From Lepidodermella squamata (taxonomy: Eukaryota > Gastrotricha), in the NCBI GenBank assembly GCA_047495785.1, contig JBLDXI010000013.1, positions 2,418,001 to 2,482,000 of the forward strand: DNA of 64,000 nucleotides, read 5' to 3'. The position numbers and the translations under genes are program-made. The notes under the pieces were generated by a model, which worked only from the letters and a program-made list of their open reading frames with translations, was not told the origin of the DNA and did not search any database. The number at the start of each line of letters is the position of its first letter. The first letter of the stretch is position 1. Shown here piece by piece: positions 24,006 to 36,444 of the stretch.

Positions 24006-26771
24006 ATGCGTCGAAATCAGAGCGGTCCCGCGCCGGATGTCAGCAGCAAAAGTGGCTACCATCGTAGCAATTCCTCGTCGATTTCATCGCCTAGCTCGCG
24101 GTCCGGATCCGCTTCGCCGGCGTCGTCACAGTCGTCGCCTGACTCGCCGTTCGTTGATCGGCCATCCCCGTCGCAACATCAGTCAAGAGTTGCGGCGATT
24201 TATCGAGCCCAAAATCACCACCCTGTACCTGCTTTCTCCGGTCAGCATCACCCGTTATGCAGTGACAGGCGTCATCAATATTACAAATCTTCTTCTTCTT
24301 CTCGACCCGTAAGTAGCATGACCAAGTAGCTGGACTGGAAACTGAACCCTCGTGTCATCGATATTCATCAGATTGTCACCCTTTTGAAATACCGCATGTT
24401 GAAATATATTTTAGGTGGATTTTTTCATTTCTCCTCTCGTTGTGTTTCGTTGTTATTTCTTGCCTCTATTTTCGATTTATTTCTAATTTATTTTTGAATT
24501 TTATTGATATAGAGAGCTTTATCAGCTTCTTACACGTACTCGCGGCTTCCTTGGCCCGATCAGAGCCGAGCAACACCTGCTCGCCGTACGGTTGCCTGGC
24601 AAATGTCGCTGCCTGTTGAGACGGAATTTTACGCACCCGGGCCGCAGATTCCGATGTCGACGAATGACGTCGGTAACAATTACAACAACTACGGCCACCA
24701 GCCGCAAGACTCGGCCGCCGACTACCGGTTGGGCCGATATTTCGACTCGATGAACAACAATACGAATAGTAGCAGCGGCAATTCAGGCGTTGGCTATCGA
24801 ACGCTGCCCTACCATCCGCCTCCCTTGAGCAAGCCGTTGTCGAGAAATTCGACAAACGATTCTAATGTAATTTTGCGTTTTTTATCTATCCGTAAAGCTG
24901 GTCAAACAAAAATTATTCATATTTTTATATTGAGCATTAATTCGCGCATGTGAAGTATGCACTGCATTAGGTACATGTTTTTCAAGGTGGACAAATTTTA
25001 GATCGCATCAAAAGTGTTTATTTTTCGCAGTTTGCTGGGTTTTATATGATAAGCGTGATAAAATTTGAGTATTTTCCTAGTGTGCAAATTTTGTCTTCGC
25101 TGTAGTACAGCTGTTAAATTTCTCAAAAAACCTGATTTTACAATTAAGCCAGAAACAACATCATGAAACAGATTCTTTTAATTAACAACCTTTCAGCAAA
25201 ATTATCTTCGCATAATTTGAAAAAAATCGTGGAAATTCCAAATTTATTTATGACTTCAATTTCCCAGTTTTTAGAGGATTTTTTCTCACTTCGAGAGATG
25301 AATTGTTGATTTTTCTGTTTTTTCTTAGATGAACTCTGAAAATGACCGATTGAAAACTGGTCGCATGTCTGAGCCGGTTATCGACTGCGGCCTGCCCGTA
25401 ATTCGCCCGAAGCGTTCCGATTCGCTGCGAAGCACCGACTCGCGAACAACCACCGCCTCGTCGGCCTCGACCCTCGTACCCCCCGTCACAAGTACTGCTG
25501 TTTCCTCCTCGCAACAAATGACTGTGCCCTCGCAAACGAACTCGACATCGCTACGGCTGATGTCAACCTCGCTTCCCCAGGAACAAGTCGGTTTACTGGC
25601 CACCTTGCAAGAAGACTCAATGCGGTCTTCAATTCGCTCGACGTCGTCAACAAGCACGACCCAAAATTCCACCTTAAAGAAGTCGAATAACGGAAATGTA
25701 AGGCGAGTGAGATTTGCGGATGAGCCGGAGTTCAGCCTGGCGGAGAATTCGAACAACGACAGTTCAGACGGGTCGAGAGGCGCCACCCCGCCTGGTAACC
25801 CTATTGTCGTCGTTACCAAACGGTTAGGACCGGCGTTGACGTTGGGCACGACTCAAACCCAGGCTTCGACCTCAATTTCGACAGCGCCTCAGGCTAGCTC
25901 GATCATGTCGTTGTCCATAAACCGCGTCCCGCCGCCATACCCGGGTCTTAACCGGCCAAGCCAGGTTCAAACAAGTCCGGATTTGAGTGAGAACAGTACG
26001 AATACTTCGGCTTCATCGTGGCGGGGCACGCTAACCCGACCGGCGGTGTATGGCGGAGATTTACCCGATGACGGGTACGATTCTGTGAATCAAACGCCGA
26101 GTGAAGGTTCGGTCAATTCGACGACTTCAAGCTCAGGCCTACCACCCTCGGCTAGCCCGGATCACCAGCAGTTAGATTCAAGTGTCGACTCGTTACCGCC
26201 TAGTTCGATGTCCGGGGTGACGACAAGCCTTCAGCCGCCGAGATTTTCGTATTCGAACGCGAATTATTCGCAAAATTACGCTGTCAAACCGCCGCAACAA
26301 CGGCCGGTTTCGATGTCGAGCGCACGGCCTTACGACAACTACCAGCCTGTTTACCAATCGCAATCGATTTCGCTGAATTCAGCCTACCCACAGACTACTT
26401 CAAATTACATGTCGAACACGTTGACCCTGCCTAGAAATCACAATTCGCAGCAACAACAACAGCAAAATAATTCATCGCAGTATCGTTGGTTGCCTGGCCG
26501 ATCGCCGTCGAGTGCCATTGCGTCGTCCACGTTAAATTTGAACTCACCCGCTGGCCCAGCGTCGAATTACATATCGTCCACCTTGACGCGAACCGGCGGT
26601 AATTACTCGTCTAGCAATTACGCATCTGCTTCGTCTATCCCCCTGGTTCGGGCGCCGTCTTTTCGCCAATTATCCGGACCCGAGCCGGTTTGCATCGTGG
26701 CCGAGCACGATTTCACATCGCTGCTCGATTCGCTACCGCTAGGAGTCGTCGGCCGTCCGAATCATCTTTAA
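24006..26771 (+). CDS. Ser/Thr-rich, mostly disordered protein with possible PP1-docking motif
   Basis: Three exons join in phase 0: 24006-24308, 24513-24866, 25329-26771 (699 residues). I do not recognise the family. The chain is dominated by Ser, Thr, Pro, Gln and Asn, with a short Gln run near 26450-26463 and repeated YMSNTLTLPRN / YISSTLTRTGG-like units near the C terminus, consistent with intrinsic disorder. A basic patch NVRRVRFADEPEF has RVRF at about 345-348, which fits the RVxF docking motif for protein phosphatase 1. The last 40 residues (CIVAEHDFTSLLDSLPLG) look more ordered. It could be a cytoskeletal or signalling scaffold. The exon joins are good. The true start and any 5' exons in the long upstream region are uncertain. 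Confidence 0.7.
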
Positions 26772-28865
26772 TAGTGAGAATTCAACCCAGAGTGAAAAAA
26801 ATTGTTATTTTTTATAAAACCCCAAAAATGTCGATTTTAACAGGGTTGTGCGAGAAATCGTTGAAATAATTGCATAATATTTTCTCGCGTAAAAAATGTA
26901 ATAGATAATGGTTGTTTTTTTAATTTCGAAAATTTTGCTCTGCTTCAGCATAGCTATATTATGTTTTCAAACACCAATTCACACAATAATTATTGTAGTA
27001 CAAACAAACAAACACCTGGTCGATTTATGTCTGTCTGTAATTAATCATCGCATCGCTCATCAATTTTTTGTTGATTCATCGTCTTCTTGCGAAGTTGCGA
27101 AATTTTTCGAGCAAGAAGGCGATTCTTTGTCCCTGCATCACTCGTGTCAAGAAAATGTAACGTTTTCTGGCCTTTCGTCTCGCTTAAATGTTGTTGCGAT
27201 TGTTAATTTTATTACTCGTTTATGAATTCTATGTATGAAATGAATTTTATTAACATCACCAATTTTAACATTTGTTGTATATAAATTTTTATACCAATGC
27301 TGTTTTTTTCTGAGCGAGAGTAAAAGCATTAACGGCAAATCCCCAATAATATGCACTCTGTGTGGGTCTACGATGAGAAATTATTAATATTATATATTAT
27401 AAAAGTTATGAAGCGTTACAAAAATTGTACATTTCTTTTCTTAAAAATCGCTGTTGTCTGTCGGCGGGCTAGCGAGCCGCAAGTCGGGCAAGATATTCGT
27501 TTGAATAATGCATTGATGATTGATGAAATTCATCAGTTTTTAAAGAAATAAAAAACGCGACGGTGGAGATAATGAGGCCATTTTTTTATTCATAATTACC
27601 TCAAAACTTTGGGCGTGTCACCTCCGACTATGCCAAAGCAGCTCGTGGTTGCATTCCTCACCAATCGCCAGTCAAACTTTAAAATTTAAATGTCCCAGTT
27701 ACCTGCGAGGGCGATGATATCAAGCAGTGATACCTAGCAATAAACATTCGATTCACGATGGTCCACGATTCGCTTGTCAATAATAAACCATAGTTGCATC
27801 CAGTGCTTGATCAACAGTGCTGCATCCATCAAGCGAACAGCGCAAACTAGGGACCCACGATTTCGGGCCTTCAGAGAAAAAACCGAAAGGTCCTGAGCTC
27901 CAGTGACTAAAGGAACGTAGGGCGTAAACAGCTGGTTGTTTTGGTTGTTCAGACAACTACCAAAATGAAAACTCAAAAACTTATTTCCTATTTCCTCCAG
28001 CAAATTATTCAAATAGATAGAGAAGCGGAGGAAATGTTTGCAAAATTGCGAAAATGTTCTCCTCGCTCGAAATTCCGATATTGACGATATTGAATTCCGA
28101 TTCCTGTTGAAAATCGGCCCTCGTGTTGGCCGTGAATCCTGCAAAAAAATGAAAATTTCAATCTGAGACCCATAGCAACTACCAAAAAAACGTCCCTCAA
28201 AGGACCCCAGTTTTTCCGGGCTAACCAGGAAAAATGTTAAGGGGGACTATTTCGACCTGTGGGATTATATTCAGGGCTAATTTTTTGACCTCTCAGGTAG
28301 CTTTAAGGTCAACGCTAACAAAAAAAAATTCGCTCGCCAGTGTTTTTTTCCTCATATTCTTTTCGAAAATGTCTCAATTTCCGCGAATTTTTATGACATT
28401 TTTATGACATCTTATGCCATTAAGATTGCAAGCCGAATTAAATCTGGTTTATATATAAGTTTGCCAGTGATGCGGTTGGATAGCCCATAAAACGCTGCAT
28501 TAATCTATGCAATTTGTTTTCCATTTTAAATTTTACAGCGATCCCGCGCGGTTTGTCGCTCATGTCAGGTGCGAATGCGCAGGTGTGTACGTGTGTCGCG
28601 CGCCTCCTTAATCCTTAACCCAGAAGGTCGTTTTAATTCTTATTAATCCCACTTATATAATGAGCGTATAAGGCATTGAATCACTTCACCATTAAAGGCG
28701 GCCTAGGTGGAGAGTAAAAGAGAGTAAAATTTCAAAAGCAACCAGCCGACAGTCAAGGGCATGGTGGCCGTCACCTGATGGCTGTTGAAGAATCAATTGT
28801 CATATGGGGTAGGTACCTCCAAAACACAGAAATAAAGTGCAATATTCAGCAAATTTCGTTCAAAA
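26772..28865. other. Intergenic region, no supported gene
   Basis: The first part is AT-rich and likely 3' UTR. A minus-strand 136-codon frame at 27734-28144 lacks splice context and family likeness. A short CG-rich patch is at 28550-28602. Nothing else is supported. Confidence 0.5.
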
Positions 28866-29534
28866 ATGCAAGGTTTTACATCTGCGAAACAAAAAGTCAG
28901 GAATAACAAGCGCAAACCCGACGAGCAACGCAAGCCGGGTCGTCCAGCTAAGCGATTTCGAGGCCAAAAGCGACCCCCAGTTCCGTCCGAATATCCTGAA
29001 CCCGTCGTTGAAGTTGAACCACCGCCGCCTTGCCCATGTGGTCGAGCTCCACCGCCGCTCATGGTCGACTCGTCGTCCCAAACTGACTGCGTAACCACGG
29101 CTTCAGCTTCTGTGCAAGTTCGGCCGTCGACTAGCCATGTGTCTGTTTTGGTCCGGCCACTGGTTTTGAACTCGGGCGTAAGTACTGTCCCGATACCTAT
29201 CGAGACGGCTTTTCACGCAGATCGCTCGTCTTCGACGCCGTCAACTTCGGCTGCAAACAGCCCAGCTTGCTCAACACCGCAGCTATCGACGGTAAATTCG
29301 TTGAAAAGCGAGAAAATGAAGCTTTCGAAAGATAACAGCCGACTTCGAGGAATGCTGGCAATGCAGGCTGAAAAAGCGGCGGCTGAGTTGGCGAAGGTTA
29401 TGGCCGAGCATGCTGAGGCTATGGCTTACATTCACGAAATGAATCGACAGCTGCGGGAAGAAAACGCTGCTTTCGAACGTTTAGCTGTTACACTTCTTCC
29501 CCTTCTCTATTCGTCCAAGTTATACTCTGAATAA
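28866..29534 (+). CDS. Small basic/proline-rich protein with AT-hook-like core and coiled coil
   Basis: Single open frame of 222 residues, not recognised. The N terminus is strongly basic, with RKPGRPAKRFRGQKRP (about 22-37) that contains an AT-hook-like GRP core, suggesting DNA or nuclear targeting. A Pro/Cys segment (PPPPCPCGRAPPP) follows, then a Ser/Thr-rich linker. Residues 145-210 (EKMKLSKDNSRLRGMLAMQ onward, rich in Ala, Glu and Leu) should form a coiled coil. Composition differs from chance frames, and AATAAA lies at 29576-29581, about 40 bases after the stop, which supports a real gene. It could be a bZIP-like or DNA-binding regulator, but no complete bZIP is seen. Confidence 0.6.
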   Translation: MQGFTSAKQKVRNNKRKPDEQRKPGRPAKRFRGQKRPPVPSEYPEPVVEVEPPPPCPCGRAPPPLMVDSSSQTDCVTTASASVQVRPSTSHVSVLVRPLVLNSGVSTVPIPIETAFHADRSSSTPSTSAANSPACSTPQLSTVNSLKSEKMKLSKDNSRLRGMLAMQAEKAAAELAKVMAEHAEAMAYIHEMNRQLREENAAFERLAVTLLPLLYSSKLYSE

Positions 29535-29828
29535 CGTTGTTAACAACACATACATAGAAGGATCAATGTGAGCGGAATAAAACGATTCGATGTGTTGAAT
29601 TGTGTAAGACTTTTGCCCACAAATTGCCTCGTAAATAGATCAAAATTTAGAATATAACATTGATGTTCAGCTTTATTCTGAATTCTGTGTTTGTGTTCAA
29701 TAAATTAAAGATATGAATCAGCTGAAAGTTTCAAATCAACGGGAAAGCATTCAAAGCATTCAATAGACTAAAATGTTCATTTCAACGAGATTATACATTA
29801 TGAAGTTCTTGTTCCAGGTAACACATAT

Positions 29829-31421
29829 TTACAGGAACTGAGCAAGAGCCGAGCTGCCAGAGCTGTGGTAGTTCGAGACGGTGGCGGCATCGAGAGCGAA
29901 GGTCGAGACGAAGACGCTGTCGACCTTGCCGAGGAAGCTGCCGAGAGCTTGATCGTTGCCGATGACGAACGGGCAGTGGGCGATCGACAGGTAGCTGCCG
30001 ACGAATTCGGTGTCAGCGACAGCCTGATTTTAAGTGAAATTAGTTGATAGTGAGATCCGAAAAATATGAAGCATGAACTTACGCCGTTGAGGTAGAGACG
30101 AGCAGCAGCACCGTCGTAGGTGACGCAGAAGGTGTTCCAGCCATCAGCAGCGACGGAGAAGGAACCAGACAGGGTGATGGTGTTAACCGGGCTCCAGAAG
30201 CTCAGCTTGGCAGTGAAGGCGTTGTTGGCCTGGACACCGAAGACGAAGGTGAACTCGGACGAGCTAGAGTCCTTGTTGTTGGACAGGATACCGCCATTGA
30301 AGTTGCACTGGTTGTTGGTCTGGCTGTCGCAGCTGAAAAAGACACGAGAGGGTTATTGACGGAGGAAAAAAATAAGGTTCAACTCACCGGAAAGCAGCGC
30401 ACCACGAACCGGCATTGCGGAAGTCGAAGTTCTTGAAAGCAGGGACGCTGACACGGGCGTTGTCGGTGGGGATGCTGAGCGAGCCGCCGTTGGTGGTGCG
30501 GAAAGACACGGAGGTGGTGACTTCGGCGCCATCTTGGAACGAAACAGCGTAGTGGTTGATCGACAGATCTTGGGTGGCACGCGGCGGGTTGAAGTTCATG
30601 TAGAAAGTCGCCTTGCGGTTGGTCTGGGTCGGCGGCACGGTGGCTCCGTTTTCGATGTTGCAGCGGCAGGTGGCCAGGTCGAACGAGACGCCAACGGGGC
30701 AGTACATCTTCTCGGTGGATTCGCCATCAGCGCCGATCTGGATGTAGGCGTTGGCCTCGCCGGCGACGGTCGACAGGAAGCGGCTGAACGAGTCGCGGCA
30801 CACGGTGGCGTTGAACTGGGTGGCCGGGGCGACCGAGGTGGCGACGGACGGACCAGCCTGGACGCAGGCGTCGGAGCAGGTGGCGGATTCGTCGCACGAG
30901 CAGGTGGCCGCGTTGAACTGGGTGCCAGCCGGGCAGCACATGCCGTACGAGCCGGTGTTGGAGCAGACGAAGAACTGACGGCAGCCGGCGCCGGCGTAGC
31001 ACTTGTTGGCGTTGGTGAGGCAGGCGTCGAGGCACGGCGTAGCGCCTTCGGGCATGCACGTCAGGACGGCGTCGTGCCAGAACTGGCCCGCGGGGCACTT
31101 GCGCTGGATGCCGATGGCGTAGGTCTCGTTGACGTAGAAGCACTGGAAGTAGTTGTGGCAGTCGGCGGGGTCGGTGTACAGGTCCTTGTGGTTGCGGCGG
31201 CTACGGCAGCCGAAGCAGAAGGCCGAGGCGTCGTTCGGGCTGGCAGTCGAGCCGGCATCGGGCAGGCGGGTGGTTGCACGGGTGGTCACCTTCTTGGTGG
31301 TAGTCGCAGCATCGGGCTGGCGAGAAGTTGGTCGGACAGTGGTTGGTGCTTTTGTCTTGTGGTGATCCTTGTTGGCAACAACCACGGCAACCAAAAGAGC
31401 GACGATGCAGTAACGCAACAT
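29829..31421 (-). CDS. Secreted chitin-binding protein with laminin-G-like domain, copy 1 (Pif-like)
   Basis: Three exons on the minus strand: 31421-30388, 30332-30083, 30023-29829 (492 residues). A signal peptide (MLRYCIVALLVAVVVA) leads a Thr-rich linker. Two peritrophin-A type chitin-binding modules follow (CHNYFQCFYVNETYAIG...; CRQFFVCSNTGSYGMCC...), then a third Cys-containing segment. The C-terminal 220 residues form a laminin-G/concanavalin-like fold, with FCVTYDGAAARLYLNG across the exon 2 end. This order resembles the C-terminal part of Pif/BMSP shell and cuticle matrix proteins, without their VWA domain. It probably acts in extracellular chitin matrix. Codons are strongly C-ending, pointing to high expression. 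A minus-strand TATAAA lies at 31507-31502, about 80 bases before the ATG. Confidence 0.85.
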
Positions 31422-31501
31422 TTTGAATATTAATTAGTTATAAGATGATTATTTAGAATTGAAAAAGCTATTTGATGAAATTCCTGGGCGGATTCGGGAA
31501 A

Positions 31502-31507
31502 TTTATA
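31502..31507 (-). promoter_or_regulatory. TATA box of Pif-like copy 1
   Basis: TATAAA on the minus strand, 81 bases upstream of the ATG. The paralogue at 38488 has one at the same distance, which supports function. Confidence 0.6.
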
Positions 31508-33754
31508 CAGCCTTGTTTACTATGTGTCGTAAGCTCGAGGCGGGCACGCGATCTGCCGCCGTGTTTTGATCAGGTCATATTTCCACGTGCCGGGCAATAC
31601 TGCTGTTATTGCGTCCGCCTTGCGTCTGAACTTATTCACAATCTGAAACCAGAGCGTCCGTTTTAAAACCAGAATTTGTTTTCGGCCTCTTTTCATTTTT
31701 ACAGGATTTTGCAACATTTTAATATCAATCTTTCTCAATTCTTGTTCCGGCAAGGCTGAAATGTTCATCTGAAGCCTTACATCAGTTGCGTTCTACTTAT
31801 TTGTAGCGAATTGTAGGATGAACTCCCCCGTATAATGTAACGTCAGCCTGGTAACCATTGACACGCATCATGCAACGCACGAATTGATGGAAAATTAGCC
31901 TTGTAAAACAGTTTTCCCATGACAAAATGAACAGCCAATTACCGAATAAAAAATCTTGTAAAAAATGCCAGCAAGTAAATCAGCCGTCTTGGTCTTCAGT
32001 TAATAAAAACATAACAATGACTCAATTCATCGAAACTTTTTCGGTTTTCACCGTTTTAATAATCGCATCAACCCAAGCGCAGCAATTGATTTATTGCGAC
32101 AATAATTGTCAGCCGATCAGCTCCACCCATGGCCAGTACTATTGCATAAGTGGCAAGCCTGGAGGCTACACTCGCTGTTCAAACGGCGTTCGACACACCT
32201 TCAACTGCCGTAGGTTCTATTTGCTACAAAATTTGCCTGAATATTCTTTGTTTTCAAAGAAAAACATCCCCTACCCAATTATATACTTTGGAAATGATGA
32301 CAATATAATGCTGATTGCAGAGGTTCAAGCAACATTTAACCGAGATTTACCGTTGATAATCGCAGACATTGAAAAATCAGACATTTTACAACGGCGTTTC
32401 GCAATTTTTCAATCATTTTAATTCCCCTTAAAAGTTTGTCTAATTGAATTACCTACAATACAGCTTCTGGCCTCACATGGGATCATCCAATTTTGCGATG
32501 TGATTGGCCGGCAAACGTCAAGTTCCAGTGCCAATGTGCCGCTAAGCCGACTACGACGGCAGTTCCAACAACCACAAAATCAGTCCATACTACAACCGCA
32601 CGTAAAACTACGACCGCCGGCACCACAACGCCGTACAATGCTAATAATTTGAAACGAGTTTGTTATTTCACGAACCGGAGTCAAAATCGTCCGAAGCCAG
32701 CGAACTTTAAACCAAGCGATGTTGACGCAACGTTGTGCTCGCAGATCAACTACGCCTATCTGAACGCAACTGTTGATGGCATTTCGTTTGTCGAATGGAA
32801 TGATGAAGCGATGATCGAGCAACTAGTGGCGATGAAAAAACAGAATCGAGACCTAAAATTGGTTGCGACTATCGGAGGCTGGTCTGCTGGCAAGGCTGAA
32901 TTTGCAAAAATTATTCCCAGTCAGAAAAGTGTCCGCAAATTTAACAGAGCAGCGGTTGCTTTCCTCCGTAAATATCGATTTGACGGGCTTGATATCGGCT
33001 TTGAATCACCCTCTGAGAAGCAAAGGGCCAATTTTACTCTATGGATTCAGGTTGATATCATATTTTTCAGTCGGAAATGAGTACAATTATGCTTTAAATA
33101 TAGAGTCTTGCCGCGGAATTCGCGTCAGAAAATACCACAGAATCCCGATTGTTACTTTCTGTTACAGTTCCAGCTACCAAATCGAAGATCGATGCCGGTT
33201 ACGATGTCCCGAAACTTTCCGCGTAAATAATTTTATTTTTCAGATTTTATCCTTGTTAATTTTTTATTTTCCAGGGCTGTCGATATGATTAATGTTAAAG
33301 CTTTTGATTTTGTTGGCCACTTGAGCAAGACAACTGGGCACAATGCGCCTCTTTTTCCTAAACCTTCATGGGCTGCTGAGTCAACACAAAGTCAGAGCAC
33401 GGTGGTGAGTCCCTAAATTGGCAAAAATTCTCGAATTCTATCCGCGTCTCTTAGAAATATGCTATTGATCACTGGTTGAAGAAGGGAGCATCAGCCCAGA
33501 AATTACTGCTCGGCATTCCAATGCACGGACGCAGCTTTCACCTGTCCTCACCCAACCAATACGGACTCGGAGCGCCCGTTTCAGGTGTTGGCCTTGCTGG
33601 GACCTATACTAAATTAGCTGGTTTAAATTCGGCTTATGAGGTAAAAAAGAGGATGTACCAATTTTTTAGCATTTTTTATTCTTGCTTTGACCCAGATTTG
33701 TATGATGTATAAATGTCCTAAGCCAATGTACCAGTACGTGTTTGATCGAGACAT

Positions 33755-33762
33755 CCAAGCGC
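33755..33762. repeat. Target-site duplication, left copy
   Basis: CCAAGCGC, lying in the chitinase codons for Ile-Gln-Ala-Pro and repeated exactly at 36445-36452. Confidence 0.85.
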
Positions 33763-36444
33763 CATAGAGAACGAAGTGATCAGAGGGAACACTTGCACAT
33801 ACGTAATGGCAACGAATTAATTTTAATTAATTTTCGAAAAGTGCGCCTTAAAAAAATGAAAAACTAGTATTATTTTTGAACCGAGAAAATCCCCATTGTT
33901 TTGATCGGCGTTTTTTTGACATTTTCATTTAGCCATAAATAATTTTCACTCTCTTGGATTTCGATGCCGATTGGTAGAAAAATGAGCCACTTCTTTATCT
34001 TTATAATCGCAAAAAAATTAGCGCTTGGTCGCTGATAGCTTTTGTTCTAGGAAATTTCAAATTTGACCGTTAAAAAGTGAGTAGTGGGGTTTGGCAACAT
34101 GTTTAGAATCGTGAGATTTTGATACCGCTTTCAAGATCAATGAACGAGAAGTCGAACGATATCAAAAATATGTTGATAGCTATCAGGGTTGCTGAGAAAA
34201 TTGGGTTCAAAGTTTAAAGGTGAAAAAATGCTATAATGGCTGATTATTTCTCAAATAATGTATCCCAGATTGCTTGATTCCATCGTGTTCAGCGTCCAAA
34301 ATTAGACCCTCATCCGACAGTTTCCGACAGTTAACACTCTATCGGCCGAAGGTTTTCGCGTGTACCTTTCCTGTAGCGCCGGGGTTTTTTCGATGTACCT
34401 ACCAAAAAATTCGACCCCCAGATTATTATATTTTCTTGAAGGTCACGGAAATCCAAGATCATTGGTCGATGTCCCGGATTTTTCCGGCTCATCCTTATTA
34501 CGTAATAACCAAAAAACACTTACTCATACTTGAGTATACGGCGCCATCGTGCAAACTGCTTACTCACCTATGAGTATACGGCGTTTTCTAGCAAATCTCA
34601 TTTACTCACCTATGAGTATACGGCATCAGGTCTTACCCAGGTTTACTCTCATATGACTATACGGCCTTAAAGCTCAAAATTGCTATACTCACCTATGAGT
34701 ATTTAGCGCTAGCTTGAAAACATTGCAAGACCAAATTATGCAGCTATCATGTGGTTTTAGGTTAGGGTTTGGTTGTTGAAAAGACACTACCAGCGAATTT
34801 TTGGAATTTTTTTCTTGGATAGCGTGCCTTCTAAAAATAAGCTGTTTTAAACGAAAAATACTTTGAAACATGGCGCATCTCATGTAGGTGAAATGAAAAA
34901 ATTAGCTAATTCTGGAATTCGATAATCTATCTATAATCGATAATCAGTGATTTCTTATTCAAGAAATGAGTATAGGGTGATTTTGACATCAGATTTGACA
35001 TCTACGGGTGTGACTTGTGTCTTGGGGTGCATCATGGGTATTTTCAGATGCACAGGTCTCACGTAAAAAAATCGCAAAAAAGCAACACTTCTATGTACTC
35101 ATATATGAGTATATATAGCGAATTTCTGCAAATCCGAGAATACTCACATATGAGTATTTGGACGATAGAGTGTTAAAGTTTGGTCAGATCGGATAATTGC
35201 GAGCATAATGTTCTCTAGCAGCTGTCACGATTCGAAATTTTTAGCTTTGAAGGACTAATTTTTGCCTAACTATTCTATCGATTATCTAAAAGGAGGATAG
35301 TGCTGACCGGGCTACAAGGTAAGCGACCACCTTGAGGTCCCAAACTGCCGAATGAGGTTCTTTCAGCCTACTGTTGAACGCTGAACACGATAACATCAAA
35401 ATTCCGGGTAAAATTTCTGTTTGGTCATTGATGATTCATCAGCAGTGTGCGACTTCCAGCTCGGCCCGGCCAGACAACAAAATGAGAATTTATCACACTG
35501 TTAATTGTGGAAGGTTCTGGGGCGTGTTTTAGTGGAAAATCCCCATAAGTTTCTCGCTTCTCTCGGTTTTTAGCCGAAATGACTCGTCATCCCTGGGAGC
35601 TCGGGGATCGGAGATCGCACCCTGTTCATCAGGCTAAAAAATCACTTCACTATATTTTGAAAAAATGCGAGCTTGGAAAATTGAGTTTTATCAAGATGCT
35701 ACCCTGTTCTTTCTGGGAATAAAGCGACGAATATTGACGATTGCTTGATTTGCGCTAGTTAGCCGAGAGCCGAGTTTTCTCCAAATAAGTATCATTTTTT
35801 CAAGACTGATGTCAAATTTGAGACCAAGACAATCATTTGGATATATATCAAATTGCTATAAAATACAAATCGACGAATGTGTGAATAAGCCAAGGGTCTC
35901 TTCAGGTAAATTCAGGGCGATATTCTTCCGTTTCATTTCGATTTCAGCGATGCATCATTTCTTAAAATGCCAAGTATTTAGCAAATGGATCTCTCTTAAT
36001 AGCTTCAAAGCAAATGCCGACCAAGGCCTGATTTTTTTTTATTTTGCTAGGAATGGATTTTAGCTGAAGAAATATGAAAAAAATTCGCGTTTTGGAGAAC
36101 ATGAAATTTCACAATTGCTCGGTGAACTATGCTCTCTAATCTTACTGATCATGGGGCAAGAAAATATGGGGTTTTTCCAGAGGCTATAACTTTTTTATGA
36201 CGACGTTCGCAACTGTCAAAAAAATCGGAAAACACAGCAAGGACATCTGATAATATTTCTTGTACTTCCAATAACCCAGGGTCATTCCCGTTCTCCCTAA
36301 GGATGACTTAAAAACGTTGAAATTAAAGCATTTTAAAAAGTTGAAAAATATTAAAAAAAACCCTCCTTAATGGAAAACCACTGAAATTAATTCGTTTCCA
36401 TTGCGAATCCGCAAGTGTCACCTCTGATCACTTCGTTCTCTATG
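33763..36444. mobile_element. 2,682-base DNA transposon with terminal inverted repeats (non-autonomous)
   Basis: The ends are perfect 24-base inverted repeats: 33763-33786, starting CATAGAGAACGAAGTGATCA, and 36421-36444 in reverse. Similarity continues inward for about 35 more bases (CACTTGC..., AATGG.AACGAATTAATTT). An 8-base direct repeat CCAAGCGC flanks the element at 33755-33762 and 36445-36452. An 8-base duplication and ends starting CA fit the hAT or P-type DNA transposons, but the tip is not a textbook match for either. No frame longer than about 100 codons and no transposase motif is present, so it must move in trans. It carries a cluster of palindromes (see separate entry). Confidence 0.88.
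34521..35156. repeat. Seven interspersed 16-base palindromes inside the transposon
   Basis: The motif TACTCA-N4-TGAGTA occurs at 34521-34536, 34561-34576, 34603-34618, 34686-34701, 35096-35111 and 35141-35156, with a degenerate copy (TACTCTCATATGACTA) at 34643-34658. The first four copies are followed by TACGGC or a near form. Spacing is irregular (about 40 bases, then a 400-base gap). The half site TGAGTA resembles a bZIP/AP-1-like half site. They could bind transposase or a host factor. Confidence 0.8.

Noticed and set aside
27734-28144. 136-codon minus-strand frame
   Set aside because: No recognisable motif and no exon signals. Length alone is not enough in this composition.
30534-31433. 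299-codon plus-strand frame opposite the Pif-like gene
   Set aside because: It is the antisense of a C-ending-codon gene, which often leaves the opposite frame open. The Gly/Val/Ala-rich product is typical of such shadows. The same holds for 37487-38449.
34521-35156. Reading the palindrome cluster as a CRISPR-like array
   Set aside because: Units are only 16 bases, are themselves palindromic, have irregular spacing, and lie inside a eukaryotic DNA transposon.
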